A stretch of 64,000 nucleotides of DNA, taken from positions 50,779,087 through 50,843,086 of the forward strand of contig CM057833.1 in assembly GCA_030068075.1 (NCBI GenBank), given 5' to 3'. Position 1 is the first letter of the stretch. Every line of letters starts with the position of its first letter. This DNA comes from Paguma larvata (lineage: Eukaryota; Chordata; Mammalia; Carnivora; Viverridae). The notes below the pieces were generated by a model. It was not told the DNA's origin. It searched no databases and saw nothing but the letters and a program-made list of their open reading frames with translations. Made by a program: the position numbers and the translations under genes. Shown here piece by piece: positions 46,186 to 57,705 of the stretch.

Positions 46186-47299
46186 GTCTCCGCTGGGAGT
46201 TTCCTTTTCTGTAATAGCAGTTAATAATAATAATAAAAAAAATCTGTCCCAGGCCTGGAGGCAGTGAGAAGAATACTTTCGTATTGGAAAGCAGGGGGCT
46301 GCTTGCCAGCTGTGCTGGGCCAGCTTCGTCCCTTGCCAACTAACTACCCCTTGTTTGTTAGGTCCCTTCACCTAGAACCCAGGATGGAAGCATGTGCTCT
46401 GGAGATCAGTCCCCCTTCAACCAAGCCGTGCTCTCTAGGACTCTTGTTAATCCTTTTTACTTGATGTCTATTTTTTTTAGTGAAGAAACCCCCAAATGAG
46501 GCCTATGGAATTCTGTCATAAAATACAGGGAGAATGCGCCTTTATGGTCAATCTTGCTTCTTCAAAGCCGGCTCAAAGGGGAGGGGCTTGCCAGTGGGCA
46601 CGGCCATGGGAGGAGAGGGGTAGCTTTAACACTCAGGGGTCTTTCCAGCTCCAGCTCTTGGCACCAGTTCCTCCCGTCAGCCCTCCCATTCCCTCCTCCC
46701 TGTGCTGCTGTCAGTAGGGCATTCAGCCTAGAGGGATGAGGCCCTAGGGTGTCCCACAAAAGGCCAGCTTGGCTGTGTGAGGAGCACGGAGCTCCCTGCT
46801 TCCAGCAACCACCGCCCAGTCGAGACAGGAGCAATCAAACAAGCTTGGAAATGTTTATGCTCTTGTTTTTACCATTTAGGATTGGGATAGAGATTTATCT
46901 ACCTCCTATCGTGGGTCTCAGATTCCTTATTCCCTTGGTACCATTTTCAGTAGTTGCTGGCTAAGACCAGGCCCCATCTTGGATGCATAATAATCAGGAG
47001 GCAACAGAGAAAGAGTGTCTTGATTTGCTCAGGCCATCCTTTTCCTTGCCTGCTTGTCTATTAGTTTGGATTCAAACCTGCCTGCTGAGGGAACCTCCCT
47101 CTTCACCCATTTCAGAAATGGCTTTGGAGTTTGGTCTCAAGGTTCTTCTAAAAATTGGTGGACTGAGGTGCTGTTCGAAGAGATTGTAGGCCTTTCTTGT
47201 CCCGGGCCTGTGGCTTTGGTCAAGCTGTGCTCAAAGACCCATCGGGACTTTTGGACCCGAAGGCCTTCTGGCTAAGGGCAGGAGAAGGGTGATCATACA
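46186..47299. other. Intronic sequence, no gene seen
   Basis: No repeat recognised. ORFs are short and mutually overlapping. Confidence 0.4.
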
Positions 47300-47520
47300 A
47301 AGTGCTTTGCCACCTGACTCCTGCCTCAGTCCCACAGATCCTGACCCTCTGCTTGTCGTGTTGTAGAACCAAACTAGCATTGTTTCCCACCTTGTCTCAA
47401 GCCCCTGTGAAAACTTTCATGCTTGCTATGATGAGAGTACCCTTCTCAACCTTTTGTCATCCCTGTAAACCCAGTTCAGATCTCACCTCTTCAAAGAAGC
47501 CTTTCCTGACACCATAGGTA
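47300..47520 (+). mobile_element. L2 LINE relic
   Basis: 'cccagttcagatctcacctc' and 'ttcaaagaagcctttcctga' are a well-preserved L2 segment. Confidence 0.75.
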
Positions 47521-47729
47521 ACCATGCCTTACTCTGTGGGGGAGGTGGGGAAGTGGATGAGCCTCACCACATGCCACTGGGTGGTGCTTATTTTCATGTT
47601 TTTCCTCTCCTTCCCTACTTCCTCACGCAAGACATACTCATTAGGCATCTTCTTCATTTTAAGAAGAGGATCTTCTATTGGAAGGTCCTCATGGATCTTC
47701 CATTCTTAGCAGGAGGGCCAGCTAGGAGA

Positions 47730-47860
47730 AGCACTGTGGAGTGTGAAGGCAGCTTGCCAGGATGCTTGAGATCGGGAATTACGTCTTATTTATATATCCC
47801 TGTAGCTCCGACTCTAGTACAGGTGTTTGAATACATAGAGAAATAAACAACTGAGTAGTG
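47730..47860 (+). mobile_element. L2 LINE 3'-end relic
   Basis: 'gggaattacgtcttatttat', 'atccctgtagctccgactct' and 'agaaataaacaactgag'. Probably the same insertion as 47300-47520. Confidence 0.6.
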
Positions 47861-47892
47861 GAAAACAGAACATCAAAGTTGAAAGGTACTTT

Positions 47893-48037
47893 AGAGCAGT
47901 TGTTTGCAAACTTTGGTGGCCATCAAAATCACCTGGAAAAGCCCAGGGTTCACTGAAGCCGAGGAGACCCTAATCCTCTGTATCTTCACCCGCTTCCTGG
48001 GTGATTCCGAGGCCCCCCGAAGCTTGAGAACCACCGA
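47893..48037 (+). mobile_element. MER5A-like hAT element (first of tandem pair)
   Basis: Starts 'gcagttgtttgcaaactttg', includes 'catcaaaatcacctggaaaa' and ends 'cgaagcttgagaaccaccg', so both ends of the consensus are present. Confidence 0.8.
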
Positions 48038-48042
48038 TAGAG

Positions 48043-48213
48043 CAGTAGCTCTTAACCTCAGCTGTCTGTAATTGTAATTATCCGAGGAGTTTTAACAATT
48101 ATTAATGTCACTGTCTGTCCCTCACCCTAATTCTGATTTCGTTGTTCTATAAAGGCTGTACCTGAAGGGTTTAAAAGTTCCCCAGGTGATTCTAACCTGC
48201 ACCGTAGTCAGCT
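48043..48213 (+). mobile_element. MER5A-like hAT element (second of tandem pair)
   Basis: 'gcagtagctcttaacctcag' to 'ccccaggtgattctaacctg'. Same orientation, a few bases after the first copy. Confidence 0.65.
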
Positions 48214-48624
48214 CCTTCCATAATGTTCTCTAACCGGCGATTTATCCAGACACAGAAGCTTGGAACTTTCTCCATTTCTGTCCTTAACTTTCCAAGGTGA
48301 TATAGAGAAGAACAGGGTTTGGAGGAAGAAGTCCTTGGCGTGTATTTAAACTCTGTAACTAATTCAGGTTCTTGAAAATTGAGCTTTCGTTAAGTGGGGT
48401 TTAAATGGAGAGAATACCAGCCTTCCACTATTTTGAGTACTGGATGTAAAGACATGTCAAAGGGCTGAGCTCGGGTCCCTGCCCTGGTTAAATAAATAGA
48501 GAGAAAGGTAAATAGATAGATACTAATACTGAAAACATTTTTAAATGTCTGAATGAGTTGGCGTAACTCCATCACTTCTTCTATACGGGCTTCAGGAGTA
48601 ATACCCCCCTGCCTCATGAACTAT

Positions 48625-49310
48625 TAATAGCTACCATCTATTGAGGGCTTTTAATGTGCCATTAGTCCCATTAAGTGACTTACATGCATTGTCACACTTA
48701 ATCCTCATAATAATTCTAAGAGATAGTGTGTCCGTTTTGCAGATGGAAAGAAAAGACAAGGCTTTGAGAAATGTCCTAGGCTAAAATGGTGGGCACCCCC
48801 CTCCAAAGATATGTCCATGCCCTAATTCCCAGAACCTGTGAATTTTACCTTATTTGGAAAAAGGGTGTTTGTTGGTGTAAATTAAGCATTTTGAAAAGAA
48901 ATTATCTAGGCGGGCCCTGGATGCCTGCAAGTGTTTTCATAAGATAAAGGCAAAGGGAGATTTCATACAGACCCGCAGAGAAGAGGGTGATGGGAAGACC
49001 GAGGCAGACACTGGAGAGAGGCAGCCACAAGCCCGGGAATGCTGGGGGGCCCCTGGAAACTGGAAGAGGCAGGGAGTGGATTCCCCCCCAGAGCCCCTAG
49101 GGGGAGCTTGATCCTGCCCGATTTTGGACTTCTAGCCTCAGAATCGAGAGAGAATAAATTTCTGCTCTTGTAAGCCACGCAGTTTGTAGTAATTTGTTAC
49201 AGCAACATCAGGAAACTGATAAAAAGCAATTTCAGCAGTTTGCCTAAAGTTCCAAAGCCAGGAAGCCAGAATTCAGACCCATGTCCTTGACCACTATATT
49301 GCCTCCAACT
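48625..49310 (-). mobile_element. MIR SINE relic split by an LTR
   Basis: Left part to 48786 has 'ccatctattgagggctttta', 'acttaatcctcataataatt', 'ttttgcagatggaaagaaaa'. Right part from about 49225 has 'gcctaaagttccaaagccag' and 'ccagaattcagacccatgtc'. Confidence 0.85.
48787..49219 (+). mobile_element. Solo MLT1-type (MaLR) LTR
   Basis: 433 bp, beginning TGG and ending TGA. The 5-bp duplication taaaa (48782-48786, 49220-49224) is typical of an LTR element. Family signature: 'ttggacttctagcctcagaa', 'gagagaataaatttctgctc', 'gtaagccacgcagtttgtag'. It contains a polyadenylation signal and no coding region. Confidence 0.85.
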
Positions 49311-49334
49311 GAATTGAAATTTGTAATAAAATGC

Positions 49335-49520
49335 CTTAGATTCATTTACTCAACAAATGGCTCTTGGTGGACAAAGCCTATACTGGGGGCTGAAGATGTA
49401 GTGACGAACAAGACCGAAACAGTCTATCATTTAGTGGAAGAGAGACTTTAACAATGCATTTCACATATACTAAAAAGAATTTAATTTTAGCAGTGATGGG
49501 TGCTTTAAAGGGGAAATATG
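49335..49520 (-). mobile_element. L2 LINE relic, reversed
   Basis: 'ttcatttactcaacaaatgg', 'gggggctgaagatgtagtga' and 'cagtgatgggtgctttaaa'. Confidence 0.65.
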
Positions 49521-50334
49521 AAAACACACCTACATAAAAACAGCTTGTTACCCTGGAACAAAGGATTTTCACATCCTCCCTGGCTAGACCCTACGAATAG
49601 CCACCTGAGGTAGGGGTCAGCCCTTCATCTTCTCTGGCTTGTCTCCTGGGAACTTCCACGTCTATGTTTCCATTTGAGCCCTCCTGAGCTTCCGGGAGAA
49701 GTTAGTCCCCAAACAGGGCATGTCCCTCATTGGGCTAAGGACCCACAACAGGAGGAAGGCAGTGAGGCCTTCGGCAGGCAGTGAGCTCTGCAACCCATTA
49801 CAGACATCATTATGAGGCAGTGGAGTGTGGGGAAACTGTTTTTAGACAAGGTTGGAAAATTTTGCATTCCTGTGCCAAGCAAGATTTCCTGTAGGGCCAT
49901 GAGAAGCTCACTAATCATCTCTTTAGTTCCAAGCGATATTACTTCAGGGCAGTTCCTGTCAAGGCCCTATGCTTAAATATCTCTTTGCCTGGGTTTATTC
50001 CATCAAATGCTTCATTGGCTTTGAAAAAAGCTCCGAGACTTAGCTGGTCCAGCAGCTTAGGGAGTACAACTCACCACATGCCTTGGAGGGCTCCTCGCTC
50101 TGCCCCCAGTTGTTGCAACTAAGACGAACTTATTTTCTGACCGTTTTCTGCATACGATTCCATTTTATGTGGGCCTGAAGTCAGACCGGACCAACTGCAG
50201 CCACTGGAATATGCTTGTGCAGAATTCGAAATGACTTGCAAGAATTTTCCATCCATGGACGTACCTTGTCTTCTGAACTCAGCTGAGTTTTCCCAGAGAT
50301 CCTGCCCAGAGCTCCAATGTCAAAATTTTCCCCA
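49521..50334. other. Single-copy intronic sequence, no gene seen
   Basis: Nothing recognised. Confidence 0.4.
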
Positions 50335-50490
50335 ACATTTATTTTCACTCATTCACTCCACAGATGTTTATTGAGTGCCCGCTGTGTGCCAGGCACTGCT
50401 CTAAAGCTATAGTGGTAGAAACACAAAACTTCTTTCCCTATGAACTTCACATTATGGTAGAGTTAGCAAATCTCTGCGTGGGAAGCACTA
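50335..50490 (-). mobile_element. L2 LINE 3'-end relic, reversed
   Basis: 'atgtttattgagtgcccgct' and 'gtgtgccaggcactgctcta' match the reversed L2 end. Confidence 0.85.
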
Positions 50491-50940
50491 TCACAGCTAA
50501 CACTTCCTAAATGCCTGTTCTGTCCTTCCTGCCATACTAGACACTTTAATCACAACATCATCCCGTTAAAATATTTTTTCAATGTTTCTTTATTTTTGAG
50601 AGACAGCAAGAGACAGTGCTAGCAGGGGAGGGACAGAGAGAGAGGGAGACACAGAATTCGAAGCAGGCTCCAGGCTCCGAGCTGTCAGCACAGAGTCCGA
50701 CGCGGGGCTTGAACTCACGAACTGTGAGATCATGACCTGAGCCGAAGTCGGACGCTTAACTGACTAAGCCAACATCATCCCATTTAATGTGCCACAAAAA
50801 CCTTGTGAGTTAGGTGCTATTGTGTCCATTTTATGGCTGGGAACACAAGCTTACAGAGGTGAAGTGATTCTGCACAATCCTGGCAGAGCCAGGATTCAAA
50901 TCCAGGTTTTTTTGACCATAATGTCCATATTCTCAGTGAC
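50490..50940 (-). mobile_element. MIR SINE relic split by a SINE
   Basis: 'ctaaatgcctgttctgtcct' left of the insertion; 'tgtgagttaggtgctattgt', 'ctggcagagccaggattcaa' right of it. Confidence 0.85.
50569..50770 (-). mobile_element. Felid tRNA-Lys SINE, 5'-truncated, in MIR
   Basis: It stops at ...ttaactgactaagcc, lacking about 14 bases of the usual head. 15-bp duplication aacatcatcccgtta/aacatcatcccattt (50554-50568, 50771-50785). Confidence 0.94.
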
Positions 50941-51164
50941 TACCAACTTCTAAAATAATAATCTGTGTTTATAGGGAGGAAAAATAGAATGGGGTTATAA
51001 GCTTTTTAGCTTATAGAATATCCTTTCTGGAAAAGGATATTCTTAATTTCCCTTAGGTGATTTTTTCAAATTTGTGTTTTCTCTTTACTTTCTACGTTTT
51101 CTTCAGTAAATATCCTACACTCCTGTAGTCAGATAAAATATAAGTAAAATACATAAGAAAATAA

Positions 51165-51695
51165 GAAAACTCGTATATACCCCCAAATAATTGAACACAA
51201 ATACTCAAACAAATTCATGTACTGCATGTTCATAGAAGCACTATATATAATAATCAGGAGGCAGAAAGAGCCCAAAAGTCCATTGGTGGATGAATAGACA
51301 GACGCAGTGTGAGATATACATGGATGGAATATTATTCAGCCATAAAAAGGAGTGGCATATTGATACATGCTACAACATGGATGAACCTCAGAAATGTTAC
51401 ACTGAGTGAAGGAAGCCAGATACAAAAAGCCCCATGTCCCATTCATGTAAAAAAATATTCATAATAGTTCAGTGTACAGAGACAGAAAGTAGAGGTTGTG
51501 AGGGACTGGGGTAAGGGTTAACAGGGAGCAACTGCCTAATGGGTATAGGGTTTCCTTTTGGGGTGACAGACATGTTTTGAGGCTAGATAGAAGCGGCGGT
51601 TACATAATAGTGTCCTAAATGCCACTAAATTATTTATTCACTTTAAAATGGTTCGTGTTGTGTGAATTTTGCCTCAATAAAGCAAAAAAAACCCA
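51165..51695 (+). mobile_element. L1M 3' end
   Basis: 'atattattcagccataaaaa', 'caacatggatgaacctcaga', 'gtgtgaattttgcctcaata' and an A-rich end. Sense-strand L1 3' UTR. Confidence 0.85.
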
Positions 51696-51824
51696 CCAAA
51701 TCAATAAATTAGACACACTGATAAGCTTCGAGCATGCTATTCTTGTGTACTGCTGGTGCCATGAGGGCCACACAAGTGGCTTTGACATGTTCGTGCTGAA
51801 ATTATTTTCACTAAGTGCCTTTGC

Positions 51825-51945
51825 CCCAACCCAAGTCAGAGCCTCGGCATGGCCGCTAACTGATAAAGTGACCTTGGGCCAGTCTCTTACCCTCTCTGAA
51901 CTTCGGGGCTCTCGCTTGTCATGCAGGAGCAGTAATGTCCTCTGA
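51825..51945 (+). mobile_element. MIR SINE relic, partial
   Basis: 'gaccttgggccagtctctta' and 'ccctctctgaacttcggggc'. Confidence 0.65.
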
Positions 51946-52569
51946 GATCAATTTTACATCCTAACATGGTAACGTCGTGCTCTGGAAACTGTCAGTTTGA
52001 TCTGCGTATGTTTTTCTGGTCTTTATTTTTCCATCGAGAACCACCAGGTGACCAGAAATCACTCCCGGCTGCTTACCAGCCATGTGTGTTACAAGAACTA
52101 TGACAACTGGCAGTGGAATGTTAGCAGCGTGTGTTTTTAGAGACTGTACTTTTTGTTGCCGTCGATACTGTTGTCTTTTATTTGTGCATGTTTTGTTCTT
52201 GTTTCTTTACTTGATCATAAAGTTCGTTAGATGAGTAGGGATGTCTGGGCCGGGGAACTGGGAGGGGGATAGTACCAGCACATTGAAGACAAGAGCTCAG
52301 AGAAAGCCCGTCTACTGGGGATGGGTATCTCTCTGCTAACAGATCCCAATGGGAATCAGTTACAGGCTGATCGTTACAATCTCATCAAACCTTGAGCCTG
52401 GATCACAGGTAAATCATGGGCAGACCTTGAGGTGCTGGCCTTGAAATGAGTGCCTCTGTCTGATGACAGAGGGTCGTGGTCAAATCAGGATTGCCTGCTG
52501 TAGCCTATCTCTCTCGTGCCGCACACCTGCTAGGTGTGTCCTGTCAGCTCTCGGCTGCACTCATCTTGC
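51946..52569. other. Single-copy intronic sequence, no gene seen
   Basis: Nothing recognised. Confidence 0.4.
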
Positions 52570-52585
52570 TAAGAGAGAGACTTGG

Positions 52586-52790
52586 CGTTTTTATTTTATT
52601 TTTTGAGAGACATAGAGACAGAGTGTGAGCAAGGGAAAGGCAGAGAGAAAGGGGGACACAGAATCCAAAGCAGGCTCCAGGCTCTGAGCCATCAGCACAG
52701 AGCCCGACGCGGGGCTCGAACTCACAGACGGTAAGATCATGACCAGAACTGAAGTCGGCCACTCAACCGACTGAGCCACCCAGGCGCCCC
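52586..52790 (-). mobile_element. Felid tRNA-Lys SINE
   Basis: Full-length minus-strand copy with a perfect 16-bp duplication taagagagagacttgg (52570-52585, 52791-52806). Among the youngest-looking insertions here. Confidence 0.97.
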
Positions 52791-53005
52791 TAAGAGAGAG
52801 ACTTGGGAAAGACTTGGGGAAATCTTGAAAGACCACTTAAGAATTCACCTCAACAACCTGGGTCCTTTTCCCCAGGATCAGTGGAAGCAGCCTTATTGAT
52901 TCTTATTTCAGGAAAACTAAGGTTTCCAGGAGCCTTCTGTTAGGAAATTGGGTTCAGCAGCTCAGATCTTTAAGGTGAGGTGGGCCTGGAGGGTCTTCTG
53001 TACTT

Positions 53006-53236
53006 ATTTTTTTTTTAAGGTTTATTTATTTATTTATTTTGAGAGAGACAGTGCACATGTGAGTGTGGGGCGGGGAGGGAGTGTGGGCAGAGAGAGGGAG
53101 AGAGAGAGAATCCCAAGCAGGCTCCGCACTGTCAGCACAGAGCCTGATGCAGGGCTCGATCCCACAACCCTGGGACCACGACCTGAGCCGAAACCAAGAG
53201 TTGGACACTCAACTGACTGAGCCACCCAGGCGGCCC
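53006..53236 (-). mobile_element. Carnivore tRNA-Lys SINE, older subfamily
   Basis: Minus-strand copy, TTTA-rich tail end, 'aaaccaagagttggacactc' variant. 12-bp duplication tcttctgtactt/tcttctgaactt (52994-53005, 53237-53248), one mismatch. Confidence 0.94.
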
Positions 53237-53389
53237 TCTTCTGAACTTTTTATTGTTATTTTCCTTAAATCATTTCCTTCCTTTAAAAAAGTCTAGATTT
53301 GAAAGTACTTATAAAAGCTCACTCAGTGTATTTGTTATAGAAAGCCTAGGAAATGAAGTTATGCCAAAATTATATAGCTGCTGCTAACA

Positions 53390-53832
53390 CGTATTCTTTT
53401 AGCCATTTCTTATGCACATGTTTTTACATATATATTTACCAAAATGGAACCATATTGGGGCATTCTCTATTGTAAACAGGATTTGTCTTTTAACATCACA
53501 AACCTCTTTCTGTGTCATTAAATATTTTTAATGACATCGTTTTTATTGGCCTTATTAAACATGTTCCATTGTAGGGGCATTTCTTAATTTATTTAACCTA
53601 TCCCCTGTGGTTGAAAAGTTAGAACTATTCCAGCTTTTTGGTGTTACAAACAATACTGTGATGAAAATTGCATTATAGGACCCAGGACAGACAGTATCTG
53701 GCCTCATGATGTTATCACAAATCTTTCTGCATAATTACAGTCCCTAGCAGTTCAGGAGAAGGTACCATTTTGCTTCCCTTCACCAACACTAGGTATTGTC
53801 ATTTTCCTAATCATCGTCCATTGCATTTTTTT
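53390..53832 (-). mobile_element. L1M 3' region, antisense
   Basis: 'catgttccattgtaggggca', 'ttatttaacctatcccctgt', 'ttacaaacaatactgtgatg' and 'caccaacactaggtattgtc'. Same part of L1 as 23.5-23.9 kb. Confidence 0.75.
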
Positions 53833-53833
53833 A

Positions 53834-54061
53834 CATTTTTAAAAGTATTTATTTATTTATTTATTTATTTATTTTGAGAGAGAGAGAGCGAGCACGAGTT
53901 GGGAAGAGGCAGAGAGAGAGAGGTAGAGAGAGACTCCCAAGCAGTCTCTGTGCTGTCAGCACAGAGTCCAGCACCAGGCTCCATCCGATGAACTGTGAGG
54001 TCACGACCTGAGCCAAACTCAAGAGTCGGGCAGTCCACTGACTGAGCTACCCAGCCATCCC
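53834..54061 (-). mobile_element. Carnivore tRNA-Lys SINE, diverged
   Basis: (TTTA)n tail end, GA tract and a head degraded to 'ctgagctacccagccatccc'. Confidence 0.9.
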
Positions 54062-54064
54062 TCA

Positions 54065-54290
54065 AAATCCATCCAACTCTTGAATACGCAATTCAAATGC
54101 CACTTCCTATGAAGCTTCTTCTGGCTTCCAATCATATTTAGTTGCCCCTTCTCCATAAGAATAAGATTTTGTATTTTGATTTAGCCCCTATTTTACCCAA
54201 ACTCCATTATAGGCTTCTTAAAAGCAAGGACGCTGCTTTAATATGCTCCCAACTGATCTGGCCCTAATTCCGTTGGTACTCTCTAAAGGT
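54065..54290 (+). mobile_element. L2 LINE relic
   Basis: 'cgcaattcaaatgccacttc' and 'tatgaagcttcttctggctt' fit L2. Confidence 0.7.
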
Positions 54291-56369
54291 ATGACTTGAG
54301 TGAGTCATTAGTTCTAAGGAATGGTGGAGGCAATTGGGTGGGTTTAGGCTGTAGAAGCGAAGGCTGCAGGAAACTCTGTGATTGTCTCCAAGAGTTGGAC
54401 GTGTTGTCTTGTAGAAGAGAGAAAAAATAGTTCCATGTTGCCTGAGAGGTTTGAATTGAGACTACCAATTATGTTGCAAAGAAGCAGATTTCAGTCCAAT
54501 AACAGGAAGACCTTTTTAATTAAAAACTTGGGAGGATAACACTCATTGATAACCAAGAGCTACACTCTTGCTCTCCATACATTATTTCTACTCCCCCATA
54601 GTCTTATAGAATAGTTCTCTCTGTTACAGATGAGAAAATCAAAGTCTCAAAAGGCTAAAGACCTAGTGTAATTTCACATAGTTAGTCCATCTCCTCTGCC
54701 CATTCCTTCATAAAGAAGCCATCTTCCTCTCCCTAAAGGTATCGAAGCAGACGCATGACCATTTTGCAGAAATTCTAGATCAGGAATGCTCTGGGGGTGT
54801 TGGTATAGTTACTATTTCAGTTTTCTTCCATCTCTCAAATCCTATGACTCAGAAATTCTGTCCCTGACATTGGTTTAATGGAAATATATCTATAAAAATC
54901 TGTCTTTTTTTTGGGGGGGGAGATATAAAACTCTTATTAAGATTATTAAAAAATATCATTACAGTATTAAATGTGTTATTGGTCCCATTAGTTTATATTT
55001 ACAAAGATGTATGGAGAATAGAGCTTTGGAAATACTTATACTGATAAAATTGACTTGATCTTAGTCAGTAGGGGCTATATTTTTCAAACAAGGGCTACTC
55101 TGTCTAGGGAAAAAATAATATGCACAAGTCGTCACCTGACTCTAGAAGTCAGATGGATGAGGTACTTAGCTTTGCTATCATGATTGCATTCCATACTGAA
55201 GGTGGGTCCCTGTAGACTGAGCCCTCCCAGGATCAGCTTCTGGGGCAGGCAGCCAACGTTCTGAAGCAGCTGCCATTTTTCTTGGGTGATTCATGTGCGA
55301 AAGTGTCTCCTCCATAAGAATCTGGGTCATCTTGTTCTTCTTCCCAGAGCCAGGCTCTTATCAGACCAGAAGCGTCTCCTCATACAAATGCATCCAAGTT
55401 AGAAAGTTTATGAATGATAAGGATAGCTGTTCCCTCCAAATACATAACTCTTTTGGTCTATGACATCTCTTAGTTGGCTACGCTTTTTGTACTCAACAGA
55501 ATTGGGCCTTAGAATCTTGGAGCTGGTATACATTTTGGTGTAACTTTAGAGACCCTTTAAAAATGATCATTATCTTTTAATTCAGATGGTTTATTTAACT
55601 CAGTATTTCTCTCTCCTGTTGTGAAGTCATAGCCTCGAATTTGAGCAATTCCTTCTGTTCCTGTGTGCATGTGTGTTTTAAATAACATTTCAGCATGGAA
55701 CTCTTCTCTACCCTGTGCCCACTACCTCCACCCGTAACTCCTGGTCAGAGGAGAAATGACAACACAGAATGAGCTTCATGAACATCTAAAACCAGCTCAA
55801 TTTTGTTGTCGTTGTTGTTTTGAGTTTCTTTGCACCTGCTTTGTTTTCTAGGAAAAATATCACATTTTTATTATAGAAAATACATTGTTCCTGGATGGAA
55901 GTGGAAACAGGGAGAGAATGATACTTTTGAGTATCTTACAAGGTAGAAATGCCATTGAAATGTTTGAATATGAAGTTGACATGACTTTGAGATCATCTAA
56001 TCCAGTCAACCTTCAATTTAATAGACATGACTCAGAGAAGAGAACGAGTCACTTAATATCAAACAAAACTTTTGTGGTAGAGGTGAGACCAGACCCCATT
56101 CCCCTGTTCTCACTGCATCGCCTTAAAATATCACAGCTTCTAAGAAGTCGTCCAAAATTGCAGTGGAGACCAGACTGAGTAATCAGCCCCATTAGGGCTT
56201 GAGGATGCTACCAGGGCAGAGTGCTTTCTCTTCCTAAATGTCAGTCCTATGGCGAACATCAGGGATCTGGAACTCACAACATGAAATCCTCAATTAACTG
56301 CCTTTGTGGTCTATACTTACCTTTCAAAGGCAAAGATGGAAAAGGTAAGACAATAAATAAGGAATTTAT
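54291..56369. other. Mostly single-copy intronic sequence, no gene seen
   Basis: A T8G8 run (about 54906-54921) borders an exon-like minus-strand text up to about 55510 (see findings). A weak old repeat may lie at 55985-56065 ('gagatcatctaatccagtca'). Confidence 0.4.
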
Positions 56370-56634
56370 TGAAAAAAGCAATATCCTGTACAATTCCCCT
56401 TATATGAGGTGCCTTGAATAGTCAAATTGGTAGAGACCGAAAAGAGAACGGTGGTTGTCAGGGGGTAGAGGGATGGGGGGCGTTGGAGAGTTATTGTTTA
56501 ATGGGTACTGAGTCTTAGTTTGGGAATACAAAAAAAGCTTTTTGAATGGATAGTGGTGAGGATTGCACATAATGTGAGTATACTTAAAAATAATTAAAAT
56601 GGTAAATTTTGTGTTGTGTATATTTTAACACATG
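56370..56634 (+). mobile_element. L1M 3'-UTR relic
   Basis: 'aacggtggttgtcagggggt', 'attgtttaatgggtactgag' and 'ggtaaattttgtgttgtgta' follow the L1 3' UTR. A CA repeat replaces the tail. Confidence 0.8.
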
Positions 56635-56648
56635 CACACACACACACA
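56635..56648 (+). repeat. (CA)n microsatellite
   Basis: Seven CA units at the end of the L1 relic. Confidence 0.9.
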
Positions 56649-56799
56649 GCAATGTTCTTGATGCAGTCTTGAACCTCTACGCCCTCGTGTATATGCATCC
56701 TCAGAAACAGACTATTATCATATCATAAGGAGCACTAGTGACAAATGTATGCTATTTTTTACTTGGCTTGCATTTTCTGTTTTCAAAGTAATGTCACAC

Positions 56800-56965
56800 C
56801 CATGATTGCATTTGGTAGCCATCAACATTATCATGAGAAAGGCATGACAGGTATCCTTGTCCTTATTTTACAGATGAGTAAACTGAGGCCCAGAGGTACA
56901 GAGCTGACAGATAAAAGAGTTGGTACTGGAACCCAGGGTTTCTGATTTTTGTTCTTAGAACTATG
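56800..56965 (-). mobile_element. MIR SINE relic
   Basis: Reversed MIR: 'ttattttacagatgagtaaa', 'ctgaggcccagaggtacaga'. Confidence 0.8.
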
Positions 56966-56987
56966 CAAGATCCAGGGTAAAATGTTT

Positions 56988-57204
56988 CAATTTTTTTTAA
57001 ATGTTTATTTATTTTTGAGAGACAGAGGGAGACAGAGCATGAGCAGGGGAGGAACAGAGAGGGAGGGGGACATAGAATCTGAAGCAGGCTCCAGGCTCTG
57101 AGCTGCCAGCACAGAGCCCGACGTGGGGCTTGAACCCACAAACCATGAGATCGTGACCTGAGCCAAAGTCAGACACTTAAGTGACTGAGCCACCCAGGTG
57201 CCCC
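56988..57204 (-). mobile_element. Felid tRNA-Lys SINE
   Basis: Full-length minus-strand copy. 14-bp imperfect duplication agggtaaaatgttt/agtgtaaaaagttt (56974-56987, 57205-57218). Confidence 0.95.
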
Positions 57205-57384
57205 AGTGTAAAAAGTTTTACATGGATATTAACATATTATACTTACTAACCCTGGAAACTAGACTCAAGTATTTTAGAAAGATTTTCAAACCCTTTGAAC
57301 ACTGAAGTGGTTTGGAGAGTTTTTAAAATGAAAATGAAGTAACTTAGTCACCGTATTGTCTAAACGTTCTGATTAACCAAGGTT

Positions 57385-57480
57385 TTAGTATACAGTAATA
57401 ATACTGACAAACACTTTATAGGACTTTGCTATGTACCAAATGCTGTTCTAAGTACCTTAACTATCTATATTAACTCTTTT
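57385..57480 (-). mobile_element. MIR fragment
   Basis: 'gtaccaaatgctgttctaag' is the reversed MIR end. Confidence 0.65.
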
Positions 57481-57524
57481 AGTAAAGTGTATTATTTATA
57501 ATTTATAATAAAATTTATCAAGAC

Positions 57525-57705
57525 TAGCATGTGCTAAATACCCTCTGAAGTGCTTTGTATACTTTATCTCATTTAATCCACAGACCAATCTGAGGTAGCA
57601 GGTATCACCAAATCCTGGAGATGTTAAATAATTTTCCAGAGAACACTCAGTAGCCAGTAACACAGCTAGGACTCGAACCCAGGTCCTCCTGCCTCTTTAC
57701 CACCC
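57525..57705 (-). mobile_element. MIR SINE relic
   Basis: Reversed MIR: 'ctcatttaatccacagacca', 'aacacagctaggactcgaac'. Confidence 0.8.
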
